Part shown: piece by piece, positions 9,704-18,571 of the stretch
How the letters are laid out: each line of letters begins with the position of its first letter
Numbering within the stretch: position 1 is the first letter of the stretch
From: Arthrobacter sp. APC 3897
GTDB taxonomy: Bacteria > Actinomycetota > Actinomycetes > Actinomycetales > Micrococcaceae
NCBI RefSeq assembly: GCF_030407495.1
Contig: NZ_JASDDG010000016.1
Location: 1 to 64,000 of the forward strand
Direction: 5' to 3'
Length of the DNA stretch: 64,000 nt
Notes under the pieces: generated by a model
Seen by the model: the letters and a program-made list of their open reading frames with translations, nothing else
Databases searched by the model: none
What the model was told of the DNA's origin: nothing
Position numbers and translations under genes: made by a program

Positions 9704-11197
9704 ATGACAACGCAGGTTCAGTCACAGACTCCGGCCCGCACGGACTGGATTCCTTCGAAGCAGTACATTGCCGGTCAATGGCGCGACGGCGGTTCGGAAA
9801 AGACCCTCTCCGACAAGAGTCCCTTTGACGGCACCGAGCTGATGAGCATCCGCCAGGCATCCCGGGAAGACCTGAACGAGGCCTACACCGCAGCGGCCAA
9901 AGCCCAGCTGGAGTGGGCGGCGCAGACGCCGGCCGCCCGACGCGCCGTCATGGAACGCGCAGCAGAGATCTTCGACGAGCGCCGCGACGAAATCATCGCC
10001 TGGCTCGCCGCCGAATCCGGCAGCACCGTCATCAAGGCCAACATCGAAGTGGACTCCGCGCGGTCCATCACCAAGGAATCGGCCACCTTCCCGCACCGTG
10101 TATCCGGCAAGATCCTGCAGTCCGATGTTCCCGGCAAGGAATCCCGTGTGTACCGCGGCCCGCTCGGCGTCGTCGGCGTCATCAGCCCCTGGAATTTCCC
10201 CCTCCACCTGTCCCAGCGCTCCGTGGCGCCCGCGCTGGCACTGGGCAACGCCGTCGTCCTCAAGCCCGCGTCGGATACCCCGGTGACCGGCGGACTGATG
10301 ATCGCCCGCATCTTCGAAGAAGCCGGGCTTCCCGCCGGCGTCCTCAGCGTCGTCGTCGGCGCCGGGTCCGAAATCGGTGACGCCTTTGTGGAGCACCCGG
10401 TCCCCTCGTTCATCTCCTTCACCGGATCCACCCCGGTGGGCAAGAATCTTGGCGCCCTGGCCGCCTCCGGACCCACGCTCAAGCATGTCGCCCTGGAGCT
10501 CGGCGGCAACAGCCCGTTTGTGGTCCTCGCCGACGCGGACGTGGACCAGGCGGTCAAGGCCGCCGTCATGGGCAAGTTCCTGCACCAGGGACAGATCTGC
10601 ATGGCGGTGAACCGGATCATTGTCGAGGACGCCGTTTATGACGAATTCGTGGAGAAGTTCGCCGCGCACGCCAAGACGCTGAAGTCCGGCGACCCCACGG
10701 ACCCGCAGAATACTGTGGGGCCGATCATCAACGCCAAGCAGCTCGAAGGCCTGCAGAAGAAGATTGAGCTGGCCAAGGAGCAGGGCGCACGGCTTGTTGT
10801 TGAGGGTGAAACCAACGGACAGGTCCTCTCCCCTTACGTCTTCGCGGACGTTACCCGGGACATGGAACTGTTCCAGGAGGAAATCTTCGGTCCGATCGCA
10901 GGCATCATCCGCGCGGCCGACGCCGAAGATGCCCTGGCGCTGGCCAACGCCAGTGACCTCGGGCTGGCAAGCTCGGTCTTCACCTCGGATCTGGACCGCG
11001 GCGTCCTGTTCGCCCGCCGCATCAAGGCCGGTATGACCCACGTCAATGACATTCCGGTCCAGGATGAAGCCCATGTTGCCTTCGGCGGCGAGAAGAACTC
11101 CGGTCTGGGCCGTTTCAACGGCGAATGGGCCATCGAGGAATTCACCACCGACCACACGGTGACCCTGCAGCGCGAGCCGCGGCAGTACCCGTTCTGA
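9704..11197 (+). CDS. NAD(P)-dependent aldehyde dehydrogenase, benzaldehyde/vanillin dehydrogenase-like
   Basis: 497 residues from the ATG at 9704, which follows AAGGAGAAACAC; an upstream in-frame ATG has no such site. It oxidises an aldehyde to its acid. Catalytic C299 sits in GQICMA and general-base E265 in LELGGNSP; the fold signature [10 protein letters not shown] is present. The sequence style ([23 protein letters not shown]) is closest to benzaldehyde and vanillin dehydrogenases, so an aromatic aldehyde is likely, but this is a family-level guess. It is divergent from ctaD and monocistronic, with a terminator 35 bases after the stop. Confidence 0.93.
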   Translation: MTTQVQSQTPARTDWIPSKQYIAGQWRDGGSEKTLSDKSPFDGTELMSIRQASREDLNEAYTAAAKAQLEWAAQTPAARRAVMERAAEIFDERRDEIIAWLAAESGSTVIKANIEVDSARSITKESATFPHRVSGKILQSDVPGKESRVYRGPLGVVGVISPWNFPLHLSQRSVAPALALGNAVVLKPASDTPVTGGLMIARIFEEAGLPAGVLSVVVGAGSEIGDAFVEHPVPSFISFTGSTPVGKNLGALAASGPTLKHVALELGGNSPFVVLADADVDQAVKAAVMGKFLHQGQICMAVNRIIVEDAVYDEFVEKFAAHAKTLKSGDPTDPQNTVGPIINAKQLEGLQKKIELAKEQGARLVVEGETNGQVLSPYVFADVTRDMELFQEEIFGPIAGIIRAADAEDALALANASDLGLASSVFTSDLDRGVLFARRIKAGMTHVNDIPVQDEAHVAFGGEKNSGLGRFNGEWAIEEFTTDHTVTLQREPRQYPF

Positions 11198-11231
11198 TCG
11201 GTGCCGCTTCCCCGCGGAGCTGAAAGCTGAA

Positions 11232-11275
11232 AGGATGCCGTCCCGGATGAATGCCGGGGCGGCATCCTGCTTTTG
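11232..11275 (+). terminator. Intrinsic terminator after aldehyde dehydrogenase
   Basis: 15-bp stem with one mismatch (AGGATGCCGTCCCGG against CCGGGGCGGCATCCT), loop ATGAATG, followed by GCTTTT. Confidence 0.8.
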
Positions 11276-11316
11276 CCCGGCGCCAAGTACAAGACAAGTA
11301 CAGGAAAGGGATTCCC

Positions 11317-12237
11317 ATGCAGACCAGGCGGCAGTGGACAGTGGAGAACGACGGCGCCCGGCTGGCCGTTTTCGAGTACGGCCTGCCGGCGGCACCGGCG
11401 ACTCCCACAGTGCTGCTGGTCCACGGCTACCCGGATGACCATACGGTGTTCGGCAGCGTCATCGAGGACCTGGCCACGGACCACCGGGTCCTCGCCTACG
11501 ACACGCGCAATGCCGGTGCATCGCGGGTGGACGCTGTGCCGGCCGGGGGAAATCCTCTCCAGCCGTACCGCCTGCCGCTGCTCGTCAACGACCTCTACGC
11601 CGTGCTGGCATCGGCCAACACCGGTGGCCCGGTGCATCTGGTGGGCCATGGCTGGGGGTCCATCCAGTGCTGGGCCGCAGTCCGCGATGACCGCGCCGGC
11701 GGCAGGATCCGCAGCTTCACGAGCATTTCCGGACCCGACATCGGACACCTGCGGCGTTGGTTCGCCGCGTCCCTGCGGTCCCCGCGCCGCTGGCTGCTCG
11801 CTGCCGGCCAGGCCATGCGCAGCACGTATGTGGCGTTCTTCCAGCTGCCCGCCCTGCCGGAGCTTCTCTGGCCGCTGCTGGGACCGCGCTATGCACAGCG
11901 CGCCGGAACCAGTGCACGGACCGCCTCGGACAACGGGGTCCGCGGCCTGCAGCTGTACCGCGCCAACCTGCTCGGCTCAGGCGTGAGCGCAGCAACCGGG
12001 CAGCCGCCCCTGGAGGTACCCGTTCACGTGGTTGTCCCGCTGCACGATCCCTTCCTCTCGCCGCGGCTGACGGACGGGCTGCGTGAGGAGGTAAAGGATC
12101 TGCGGATCAGCGCCGTCGACGGGGGACACTGGTGGCCCGTCGAAAACAGCGGGGCGTTTTGCCGGCTGCTGCGGCAAAACGCTCCGGCCCCGGACAGCGC
12201 AGACGGGGCTGGCCAAACGGACCAAAGCGGCCGATAA
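11317..12237 (+). CDS. Alpha/beta-hydrolase of the epoxide hydrolase (EphD-like) type with nucleophile replaced by Gly
   Basis: 306 residues from the ATG at 11317 (AGGAAAGGG upstream). It has the oxyanion-hole motif HGYPDD and a final histidine, H271, in GGHWWP. The nucleophile elbow reads VGHGWGS: the position held by Asp in epoxide hydrolases and dehalogenases (GHDWGS) or by Ser in esterases is Gly112 (codon GGC at 11650). The closest family style is the hydrolase half of actinobacterial EphD-like proteins. As read, the protein should lack classic hydrolase chemistry; it may bind a ligand, work by another mechanism, or be decaying. It overlaps nothing and ends 16 bases before a convergent transporter gene. 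Confidence 0.85.
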   Translation: MQTRRQWTVENDGARLAVFEYGLPAAPATPTVLLVHGYPDDHTVFGSVIEDLATDHRVLAYDTRNAGASRVDAVPAGGNPLQPYRLPLLVNDLYAVLASANTGGPVHLVGHGWGSIQCWAAVRDDRAGGRIRSFTSISGPDIGHLRRWFAASLRSPRRWLLAAGQAMRSTYVAFFQLPALPELLWPLLGPRYAQRAGTSARTASDNGVRGLQLYRANLLGSGVSAATGQPPLEVPVHVVVPLHDPFLSPRLTDGLREEVKDLRISAVDGGHWWPVENSGAFCRLLRQNAPAPDSADGAGQTDQSGR

Positions 12238-12253
12238 CCTGATCAGCCCGAAA

Positions 12254-13468
12254 CTACCGGGGTTCTTCGGCAGGAACATCGGCCGCACCCAGCTTACGAA
12301 GAGCCCAGGGGCCCAGCACGGCACCGCTCAGGATCAATGCCCCGGAAACCAGACACGCCGCCTGCCAGGAACTGAACTCATAGAGCACGCCTGCGGCCAC
12401 GGCGCCGGCGGCCGCACTGAGCAGTCCCACCGCGGTGTAAACGCCCATGGCCGTGCCGACACTGTTCGGGGCTGCTTCGGCAACCACGGACTGTTCAATC
12501 GGCATGAGCACGGCAAACGCCACTCCGCTGAGAATCCACAGGATTGAAATCAGCACCGGGCTGCCGACCCACGCCAGCGATACGGCAAAGGCCGCGCTAA
12601 AAACAGACGCGGCCATGACCGCCCGGCGCCGCCCGATCCGCACAACGGCCCGGTGCAGGACGGGAGGCAGGACCATCATGGCAATGGCTCCGGGAAGAAA
12701 GACATAGGCGGCCTCAATGACCTCCAGTCCCATCCCGCGCTGCAGGTGCAGCAGCAGCAGAATGGAAACGGCGGCTTCGGCCACCGTGGTGGTTGCCGAA
12801 GCGATCAGCATGGGCTGCACAAGCCGGGCAACAACCCCGGATCCCGCTCGTCCTGTGGTTTCCGCTTCAGTGCCGTCCGGCACCCGGGCCTGCCGGACGG
12901 GGCTCGCGAACAGCGCCACAGCGCCCACCAGGCAGGCCACACCGCATCCTGCGAGCACCGGGGCGAAGAGGGTGGTCTGTCCCAGTAACATCAAGCCGGC
13001 GACGAAGGCGATCCAGGAACCGGTTGACTGCACGGACATAAACCGCGCAAAGACGCCGGAGTCAACCGCCAGCCGTTCGCTCACAATGGCACGCAGGGAC
13101 ACCCATAGGACGGCTCCGCCGGCACCGCCTACAGCAGCGGCAGCGAGGGCCAAAGGCAGGGAATCTGCGATGGCGTATCCGAAGCAGGAGATCCCGTAGA
13201 CAACAGCACCGGTTCCGGCCAGAGTTCGCCGTTCCCTGCTGTCGGCCAGCCGTCCCGCCAGCGGGCGGACAAGGACTGAGACCAAGAGCTCCGCCGCTAT
13301 CAGCAGTCCAACCTGCGAGGCGCTGGCGCCGAGGGCAATTCCGGCCCACAGCGGGATGAGGAAATCGATCAGTTCAGCAGGACCGTAAGTCAATCCGGCA
13401 GCGAGCAGTGCAGACCGTTCCCGCCGCAGCACGCTTCCTGATTCCCCGGCAGAGGTTTTCGCAGACAT
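12254..13468 (-). CDS. MFS transporter (probable drug/metabolite efflux)
   Basis: 404 residues from the ATG at 13468; a second ATG seven codons upstream (13489) is possible and neither has a strong ribosome site. About twelve hydrophobic segments are visible, with the loop motif GRLADSRERR after helix 2, a hallmark of the major facilitator superfamily. It begins MSAKTSAGES, a short cytoplasmic tail. Substrate not recognisable. Convergent with the hydrolase gene; the next gene upstream on the same strand ends 45 bases away, so the two may be co-transcribed. Confidence 0.85.
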   Translation of the reverse strand: MSAKTSAGESGSVLRRERSALLAAGLTYGPAELIDFLIPLWAGIALGASASQVGLLIAAELLVSVLVRPLAGRLADSRERRTLAGTGAVVYGISCFGYAIADSLPLALAAAAVGGAGGAVLWVSLRAIVSERLAVDSGVFARFMSVQSTGSWIAFVAGLMLLGQTTLFAPVLAGCGVACLVGAVALFASPVRQARVPDGTEAETTGRAGSGVVARLVQPMLIASATTTVAEAAVSILLLLHLQRGMGLEVIEAAYVFLPGAIAMMVLPPVLHRAVVRIGRRRAVMAASVFSAAFAVSLAWVGSPVLISILWILSGVAFAVLMPIEQSVVAEAAPNSVGTAMGVYTAVGLLSAAAGAVAAGVLYEFSSWQAACLVSGALILSGAVLGPWALRKLGAADVPAEEPR

Positions 13469-13512
13469 CGCCTGAGCATAGGCACGCATGCGTGTGCAGG
13501 CAAGGAAACGGG

Positions 13513-15528
13513 TCAGCTGGAACTGGCGAGGCCCGCTCCCTGGCGCTCATTTTCCCCGCCGGTCCGGCTGCCGCCGGCCGCCGCCGCCAGGACCGCGGCC
13601 GCAATATCGTCCGCATCCCGCAGCGTGCGGGCCCCGGCCCCGGCCGAAGAACCCGCTTCAGCGGCAATCGCGGTTCCCCACTGCACCGATGACAACTGGA
13701 GTCCCAGTACATACAGGTCCTCCTGCGGCTCACCGCTGATGCCCACCGGCCGGTATGGCGGCGCGGTGACGTCCAGCCCGGGAGTGATCACCGCCGTCCC
13801 GTCCGCTGCCATCATGACCTTCGGCCGTGCCTGGCCGTCGCGCAGTATCCCGCTGAGCAGCGGAGAGATGTTCCGGTCCACCCGGTTTGGCGGCATCATC
13901 GCTTCCACCAAAGTCCGCGCCGCATATTCCGTTCCCGCCCACGGCGACGTACCGGTGAACACACCGCGCGCTTCATCCACGTCGAACCGCGGATCCGGGC
14001 CCACAAAGTGCACGACGCCGGCACGCACCAGAGCCGCCAGCTGTTCGATCCGCTCGGGCGGAGGACCGCTCGCCAGCCCCTCGACCAGCGGCTCAAACCA
14101 GCCCCGCAGTTCGGAGAGCCAGGACGCGTCGGCGAGTCCGCCGTCGGCCACTATGGATTTCAGCAGCGTGCGTCCGGCGTTGAGGGCACCGATGGCCATC
14201 TTCAGGGGATCGTCTTCGCCCGCGGCCGATCCGGCGGCGTCGTCCTCCAAGTAGGTGAGGATTGCGTTGTCCAGGTCCTGCGCGTCCCGGTATGGACGGC
14301 GGCCCAAAGGCTGGGCCAGGGCTTCGAGGTTGGTGCGCCGATCCGCCGGCACAAAGCGGTCCAGGACCTTTTCCTTGGCCCGGTCCCATTCGGCGCCGGG
14401 CAGTTCCAGGGCTGCCCGCAGTTCTTCGAGGAACAGCTCGGCCGGTTCCAGCAGTTCGTGTGATGACACCCGGGCCAGCGTGGAGTAGTAGGCCCAGACG
14501 GCGTCGCGGTGCAGCAGCGGCCACAGATCATGGTCGAAGCCGGGCAGAATACCCTGCCGCTTGAAGGCCTCAGCTGCTTCCGGAGTGAGATAGCGCAGCT
14601 GAACACTGCGCGGCACGTAGGAGTCCAGCCGTGCCTTGGCCCGGTACGGGGTTCCCCGCCGCGAGGCCGCTACCAGGACGGGTTCGCGGCCGCTGGGCTC
14701 GTAGCGCAGTGCCCGGCCCGCCGGGAGTCCGCTGGGCAGGAAGCGTCCGCCGCGGCCGGTAGTCACCTGGATCATGATGTCGAAAAAGTTCAGGCCGAGA
14801 CCGCGGACAAGCACCGGCTCACCCGCAGGAAAGACGCTGAAGTCCACATCCGAGGGAACAGCAGGCGGCAGGTAGCGCAGATTGTGGCGGTCCGCGGCGT
14901 CCCGCAGCCTGTCCTGATCCGCGCTCAGCGCTGCGGGAAGGTGTCCCAGGGCAAGCACAACGGCGTCAGCGTCGATGCTGCCTTCGCCCGCCACATCCAG
15001 GACCCAGCCCGAACCTGTGTCCGGCCGGACCAGGCTGAGCACCTCGGCGCGGACGTGTTCCAGCTCCACTCCGGCAGCGAGCGCCGCCTCCTGAAGCTGC
15101 GCGTAGGTCCACTCGAGGTAGCGTCCGTACACGGCCCGGCTCGGGAAAGCCCCCGATGTCAGGCCGGCCAGTTCCTCCCGGTCCGCGGCGGGCAGGTCCG
15201 CCGCGTTGCGTGGTTCGGCCATCAGCATCCGCCACTGGTCAAAGGACAACCCGCCGGACGGCGACGCCGGCAGCTCATCCGCCGTGGCACCGGCCGGAAC
15301 CACGGTCGGAAAGAGGCAGGGCGTGTTCATCAGGAACAGCCGGGACTGTCCGGTGCGCCAGACGTGGCCCGGTCCGGGGTTGAACGGGTCAAAGACCGTA
15401 ATTCTGAGGGCGGGGCGGCACTCAGGCGGCAGGGCCAGGTGCCTGGCCAGGATGCGTTCCACAACAGAGATTCCGCGCGGTCCCGCACCAATCACGGCCA
15501 CCTGGAAGCTCTGCGTGGTATTCATCAT
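13513..15528 (-). CDS. FAD/NAD(P)-binding protein (NAD_binding_9 type)
   Basis: 671 residues. The N-terminus shows the dinucleotide-binding motif VAVIGAGPRG followed by SVVERIL, and further on ALGHLPAAL. This matches the large family of FAD-NAD(P)-binding proteins (FAD/NAD(P)-binding domain, Pfam NAD_binding_9), whose members are mostly uncharacterised and 600-680 residues long. The start ATG at 15528 is followed at once by a second ATG; the ribosome site is weak. Probably in one transcript with the MFS gene downstream. No reaction can be assigned. Confidence 0.82.
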   Translation of the reverse strand: MMNTTQSFQVAVIGAGPRGISVVERILARHLALPPECRPALRITVFDPFNPGPGHVWRTGQSRLFLMNTPCLFPTVVPAGATADELPASPSGGLSFDQWRMLMAEPRNAADLPAADREELAGLTSGAFPSRAVYGRYLEWTYAQLQEAALAAGVELEHVRAEVLSLVRPDTGSGWVLDVAGEGSIDADAVVLALGHLPAALSADQDRLRDAADRHNLRYLPPAVPSDVDFSVFPAGEPVLVRGLGLNFFDIMIQVTTGRGGRFLPSGLPAGRALRYEPSGREPVLVAASRRGTPYRAKARLDSYVPRSVQLRYLTPEAAEAFKRQGILPGFDHDLWPLLHRDAVWAYYSTLARVSSHELLEPAELFLEELRAALELPGAEWDRAKEKVLDRFVPADRRTNLEALAQPLGRRPYRDAQDLDNAILTYLEDDAAGSAAGEDDPLKMAIGALNAGRTLLKSIVADGGLADASWLSELRGWFEPLVEGLASGPPPERIEQLAALVRAGVVHFVGPDPRFDVDEARGVFTGTSPWAGTEYAARTLVEAMMPPNRVDRNISPLLSGILRDGQARPKVMMAADGTAVITPGLDVTAPPYRPVGISGEPQEDLYVLGLQLSSVQWGTAIAAEAGSSAGAGARTLRDADDIAAAVLAAAAGGSRTGGENERQGAGLASSS

Positions 15529-15690
15529 GCTTCAAGAGTATCTGCCCGGTAGCCGCGGCTCAGGAGAGGTGCGGGCGAAGGCACCCCGGAACTGCAGGTA
15601 TCCGCGCGCCCATCTCCGCCGTAAAAGGGTGGACGGGCAGCCCGACACCGGTGCAGCCGCCGCCGGTCTCATCGCCCCTAGGATGGGCTC

Positions 15691-17829
15691 ATGACTTCCT
15701 CGACTCATGACCAGTCCCCCGCACCGTTTGCCGATGATGAGTTCCTGTGGCTGGAGGACATTTACGGCGACAAACAACTGGATTGGGTGCGCGCCGAGAA
15801 TAAGGTCACCGAGGAGCTGCTGTCCGAAACAGGCTTCCGGGACACCGAGAAGCGTCTGCTGGAAGTCCTGGACTCCACCGACCGGATACCGATGGCCGCG
15901 AAACGGGGCGGTCATTACTACAACTTCTGGCGAGACGCCGAGCATCCCAAAGGCTTATGGCGCCGCACCAGGTGGGAAAGCTACTGCACGGACAATCCGG
16001 ACTGGGAAATCCTGCTGGACGTGGATGAACTCAGCCGCGCCGAGGATATCGACTGGGTCTGGGGCGGCTCGGCATTCCTGCGCCCAACCGAAGGCGGCCC
16101 TTACCGCAGGGCATTGGTGGCCCTCTCCCCCGACGGCGGTGACGCCGCCCGCTACCGTGAGTTCGACGTCGTCGACCGCGCCTTTGTTCCCGGGGGTTTT
16201 GACATTCCTGCGGCGAAAAACCGGATCAGCTGGGCCGGGCCGGATGAGCTCTACGTCGGCACCGACTTCGGCCCCGGCTCCATGACCAGCTCGTCCTATC
16301 CGCGCACCAGCCGAATCCTTCGCCGCGGGATGGAACTGGCAGACGCGGTTCCCTATTTCGAGGTTCCCGAGGACCACATGATGGCGGTGGTGGCGCACGA
16401 CCAGACTCCCGGATTTGAACGGGATCTCGCCGTGGACATCGTGGACTTTTACAACAGCTCCACCTTCCTGCGCCGCGGTGATGCCTGGGTGCGCCTGGAC
16501 GTTCCGCTGGATGTGACTGTGGATGTGCACCGGCAGTGGCTTGTGCTCCGTCCGCGCACGGACTGGCAGCCGGGCGACACCGTGCATGCGGCAGGTTCCC
16601 TGCTGGCGGTGGAACTGGAGGCCTTCCTCGCGGGCAGCCGGGATCTTCTCACGCTGTTTACGCCGGACCCGGCCACCTCGCTGCAGTCCTGGAGCTGGAC
16701 CCGGGACTACCTGCTGCTGAACCTGCTGCGCGATGTCTCCTCCCAAATCTCGGTGCTGGATCCGGCTAACGGGTGGGCCGCCTCCGAACTGGAGGCCTGT
16801 CCTCCCCTGCACAGCGTCGATGCCTACGCCGTGGACGATGAGGATGAGGAAGCCGGCAACGATTACTGGCTCATCAGCACCGGTTTCCTGACCCCGTCCA
16901 CGCTCTCCCGCGGAGTCCTCGGCCAGGCTGAAGGTGGCGAAGCAGCGTCGGTTAAGACGTCGCCGTCGTTCTTTGATGCTTCTGCCTGCACCGTGGAACA
17001 GCACTTTGCGGTCTCCGCTGACGGCACCAGGGTGCCCTACTTCCAAGTTGGCCCCAAGGACCTGGCGCTCGACGGCGGCAACCCCACGCTGCTGAACGGG
17101 TACGGCGGCTTCGAGCAGGCGCTCACTCCCGCCTACAGCGGACTGGTGGGCAGGGGCTGGCTGGAGCGCAGCTTCACCGACGCAGCCGGGGTGCAGCGCG
17201 GCGGCGTGTACGTGCTGGCGAACATCCGCGGCGGCGGGGAATACGGCCCCGAATGGCATCGGGCGGCCCTGCAGGAAAACCGGCACCGCGCCTACGAGGA
17301 TTTCGCCGCCGTGGCGCAGGACCTGATCGACCGCGGCGTCACCTCGAGGGAGCATTTGGGCTGCACCGGACGCAGCAACGGCGGTCTGCTCGTCGGCAAC
17401 ATGCTCACCACGTATCCGCACCTGTTTGGAGCCGTGTCCTGCGGGGTGCCGCTGCTGGACATGCGCCGCTACACCAAGCTCTCCGCCGGGTACTCCTGGA
17501 TTGCCGAATACGGTGACCCTGATGATCCCCGGCAGTGGGAATTTGTGCAGACCTTCTCCCCGTATCACCTGATCAAAGAGGATGCCGATTATCCGCCCGC
17601 ACTGATCTGGACCGCCACCAGCGATGACCGTGTTGGACCGGTGCAGGCGCGGAAAATGGCAGCACGGATGAAGGCCATGGGAGCGGAGAACGTCTGGTTC
17701 CACGAAGCATTGGAAGGCGGCCACGCCGGCGCTGCCGACAACCGCCAGGCCGCCCGTATGCATGCCATGTCCTATGAATTCCTCTGGGAAGCCCTCACCG
17801 GCGGCCTCCGCGGGGGCGGTGCGGCCTAG
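15691..17829 (+). CDS. Prolyl oligopeptidase family serine peptidase (S9A)
   Basis: 712 residues from the ATG at 15691, preceded by AGGATGGG. It has an N-terminal beta-propeller (about residues 70-420) and a C-terminal alpha/beta-hydrolase catalytic domain. The catalytic triad is visible: Ser562 in GRSNGG, Asp645/646 in SDDRVGP and His678 in EGGHAG. Length and layout fit prolyl oligopeptidases, which cleave short proline-containing peptides. No signal peptide, so cytoplasmic. Monocistronic; a tRNA gene follows 114 bases later. Confidence 0.93.
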   Translation: MTSSTHDQSPAPFADDEFLWLEDIYGDKQLDWVRAENKVTEELLSETGFRDTEKRLLEVLDSTDRIPMAAKRGGHYYNFWRDAEHPKGLWRRTRWESYCTDNPDWEILLDVDELSRAEDIDWVWGGSAFLRPTEGGPYRRALVALSPDGGDAARYREFDVVDRAFVPGGFDIPAAKNRISWAGPDELYVGTDFGPGSMTSSSYPRTSRILRRGMELADAVPYFEVPEDHMMAVVAHDQTPGFERDLAVDIVDFYNSSTFLRRGDAWVRLDVPLDVTVDVHRQWLVLRPRTDWQPGDTVHAAGSLLAVELEAFLAGSRDLLTLFTPDPATSLQSWSWTRDYLLLNLLRDVSSQISVLDPANGWAASELEACPPLHSVDAYAVDDEDEEAGNDYWLISTGFLTPSTLSRGVLGQAEGGEAASVKTSPSFFDASACTVEQHFAVSADGTRVPYFQVGPKDLALDGGNPTLLNGYGGFEQALTPAYSGLVGRGWLERSFTDAAGVQRGGVYVLANIRGGGEYGPEWHRAALQENRHRAYEDFAAVAQDLIDRGVTSREHLGCTGRSNGGLLVGNMLTTYPHLFGAVSCGVPLLDMRRYTKLSAGYSWIAEYGDPDDPRQWEFVQTFSPYHLIKEDADYPPALIWTATSDDRVGPVQARKMAARMKAMGAENVWFHEALEGGHAGAADNRQAARMHAMSYEFLWEALTGGLRGGGAA

Positions 17830-17943
17830 GAAGCCGGCTGTCCGGAGCCGTTCCGGCCTGCGGCGTTTTGCTCTAACCCGCCCCTTATGGGTAGTCTTGT
17901 CAGGCTGGCAGCGGAAGCTGCAAGCCATGTTGAGAAGCATGTT

Positions 17944-18031
17944 GGAGACGTGCCAGAGCGGCCGAATGGGCTTCACTGCTAATGAAGTGTGGGCCTAAAG
18001 CCCACCGGGAGTTCAAATCTCCCCGTCTCCG
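17944..18031 (+). tRNA. tRNA-Ser (anticodon GCT)
   Basis: 88-nt class II tRNA with a long variable arm (GTGGGCCTAAAGCCCAC). The acceptor GGAGACG pairs with CGTCTCC, discriminator G. The anticodon loop CTGCTAA gives anticodon GCT at 17978-17980, reading AGC/AGT serine codons. The T-loop TTCAAAT is present. CCA is not encoded. Confidence 0.95.
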
Positions 18032-18035
18032 CGCT

Positions 18036-18064
18036 AAAACCCCCGGGCAACCGGGGGTTTTTTT
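18036..18064 (+). terminator. Terminator after tRNA-Ser
   Basis: Stem AACCCCCGG / CCGGGGGTT with a GCAA loop, followed by a run of seven T. Confidence 0.9.
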
Positions 18065-18069
18065 GTTTC

Positions 18070-18249
18070 TTACGACCGCCGGCCCACCGTATTGGCCAGT
18101 GCGCCTATACCGGCGATTTCAACCTCCACCCTGTCTCCGGGCTTCAAAGTGATCCACCGGGTTATCCACTCAAGAAGCTCGCCCACGCCAAACACCATGT
18201 CGGAGGTTTGGCAGTCCTGAACAATCATCAACGGCGCGGGAATCCCCTG
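18070..18249 (-). pseudogene. Remnant of a fumarylacetoacetate hydrolase-family gene (C-terminal scrap)
   Basis: About 60 codons ending at TAA (18070-18072). The protein reads like the C-terminal end of FAH-family hydrolases: QTSDMVF (the metal-site region after the Q..nTSdMiF motif), WITLKPGD, then VEVEIAGIGALANTV. In complete relatives about 25 residues including the TGTPAGVG motif lie between TL.PGD and the final L..GD.VEVEI segment; here the two PGD blocks are collapsed into one. The first 200 or so residues are absent. It is therefore read as a dead fragment, not a small gene. Its upstream end meets a second, opposite-facing remnant. Confidence 0.72.
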
Positions 18250-18505
18250 CGGCCCCGTGCTGTCAGTGGACGAAGTTTTCAACCACCCCCTCGCAACGGA
18301 ATTGGAATTGGCCGGCACGGTGCGTCATACAACGTTGGGCGACTTGCAGGTGCTGGGCCGTCCTGCCGACACAGGTGACGCGCCGTGGCTGCACTCCGCT
18401 CCCCCGCTCCTGGGCGAACACAGTCATGCCGTGCTATCCGACCACGGCTTTTCGGATGCCGAAATCGCTGGGTACACGCAGCGCGGCATCATCGCCCAGA
18501 GATAG
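18224..18505 (+). pseudogene. Remnant of a class III (CaiB/BaiF) CoA-transferase gene (C-terminal scrap)
   Basis: About 93 codons, open from just after a TGA at 18218 to the TAG at 18503. The text INGAGIPCGPVLSVDEVF, then HPLATELELAG, LGEHSHAVL and GFSDAEIAGY is the normal C-terminal quarter of family III CoA-transferases (formyl-CoA/carnitine CoA-transferase type, about 400 residues). The catalytic Asp and the whole N-terminal domain are missing. A GTG at 18257 could in theory start an 82-residue protein, but there is no ribosome site and no functional core. Confidence 0.75.
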
Positions 18506-18571
18506 GGAGACAAGTACCGGCCGACCACGCATATGCTGTCAGTCCGACAGAATCAAGCAAAGGACCCTTCC

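Noticed and set aside
15955-17976. 673-codon open frame on the minus strand
   Set aside because: Antisense to the prolyl oligopeptidase gene, no domain recognisable.
18257-18505. 82-residue small protein starting at GTG
   Set aside because: Similarity continues upstream of the GTG to a stop and covers only the end of CoA-transferases; better read as a remnant.
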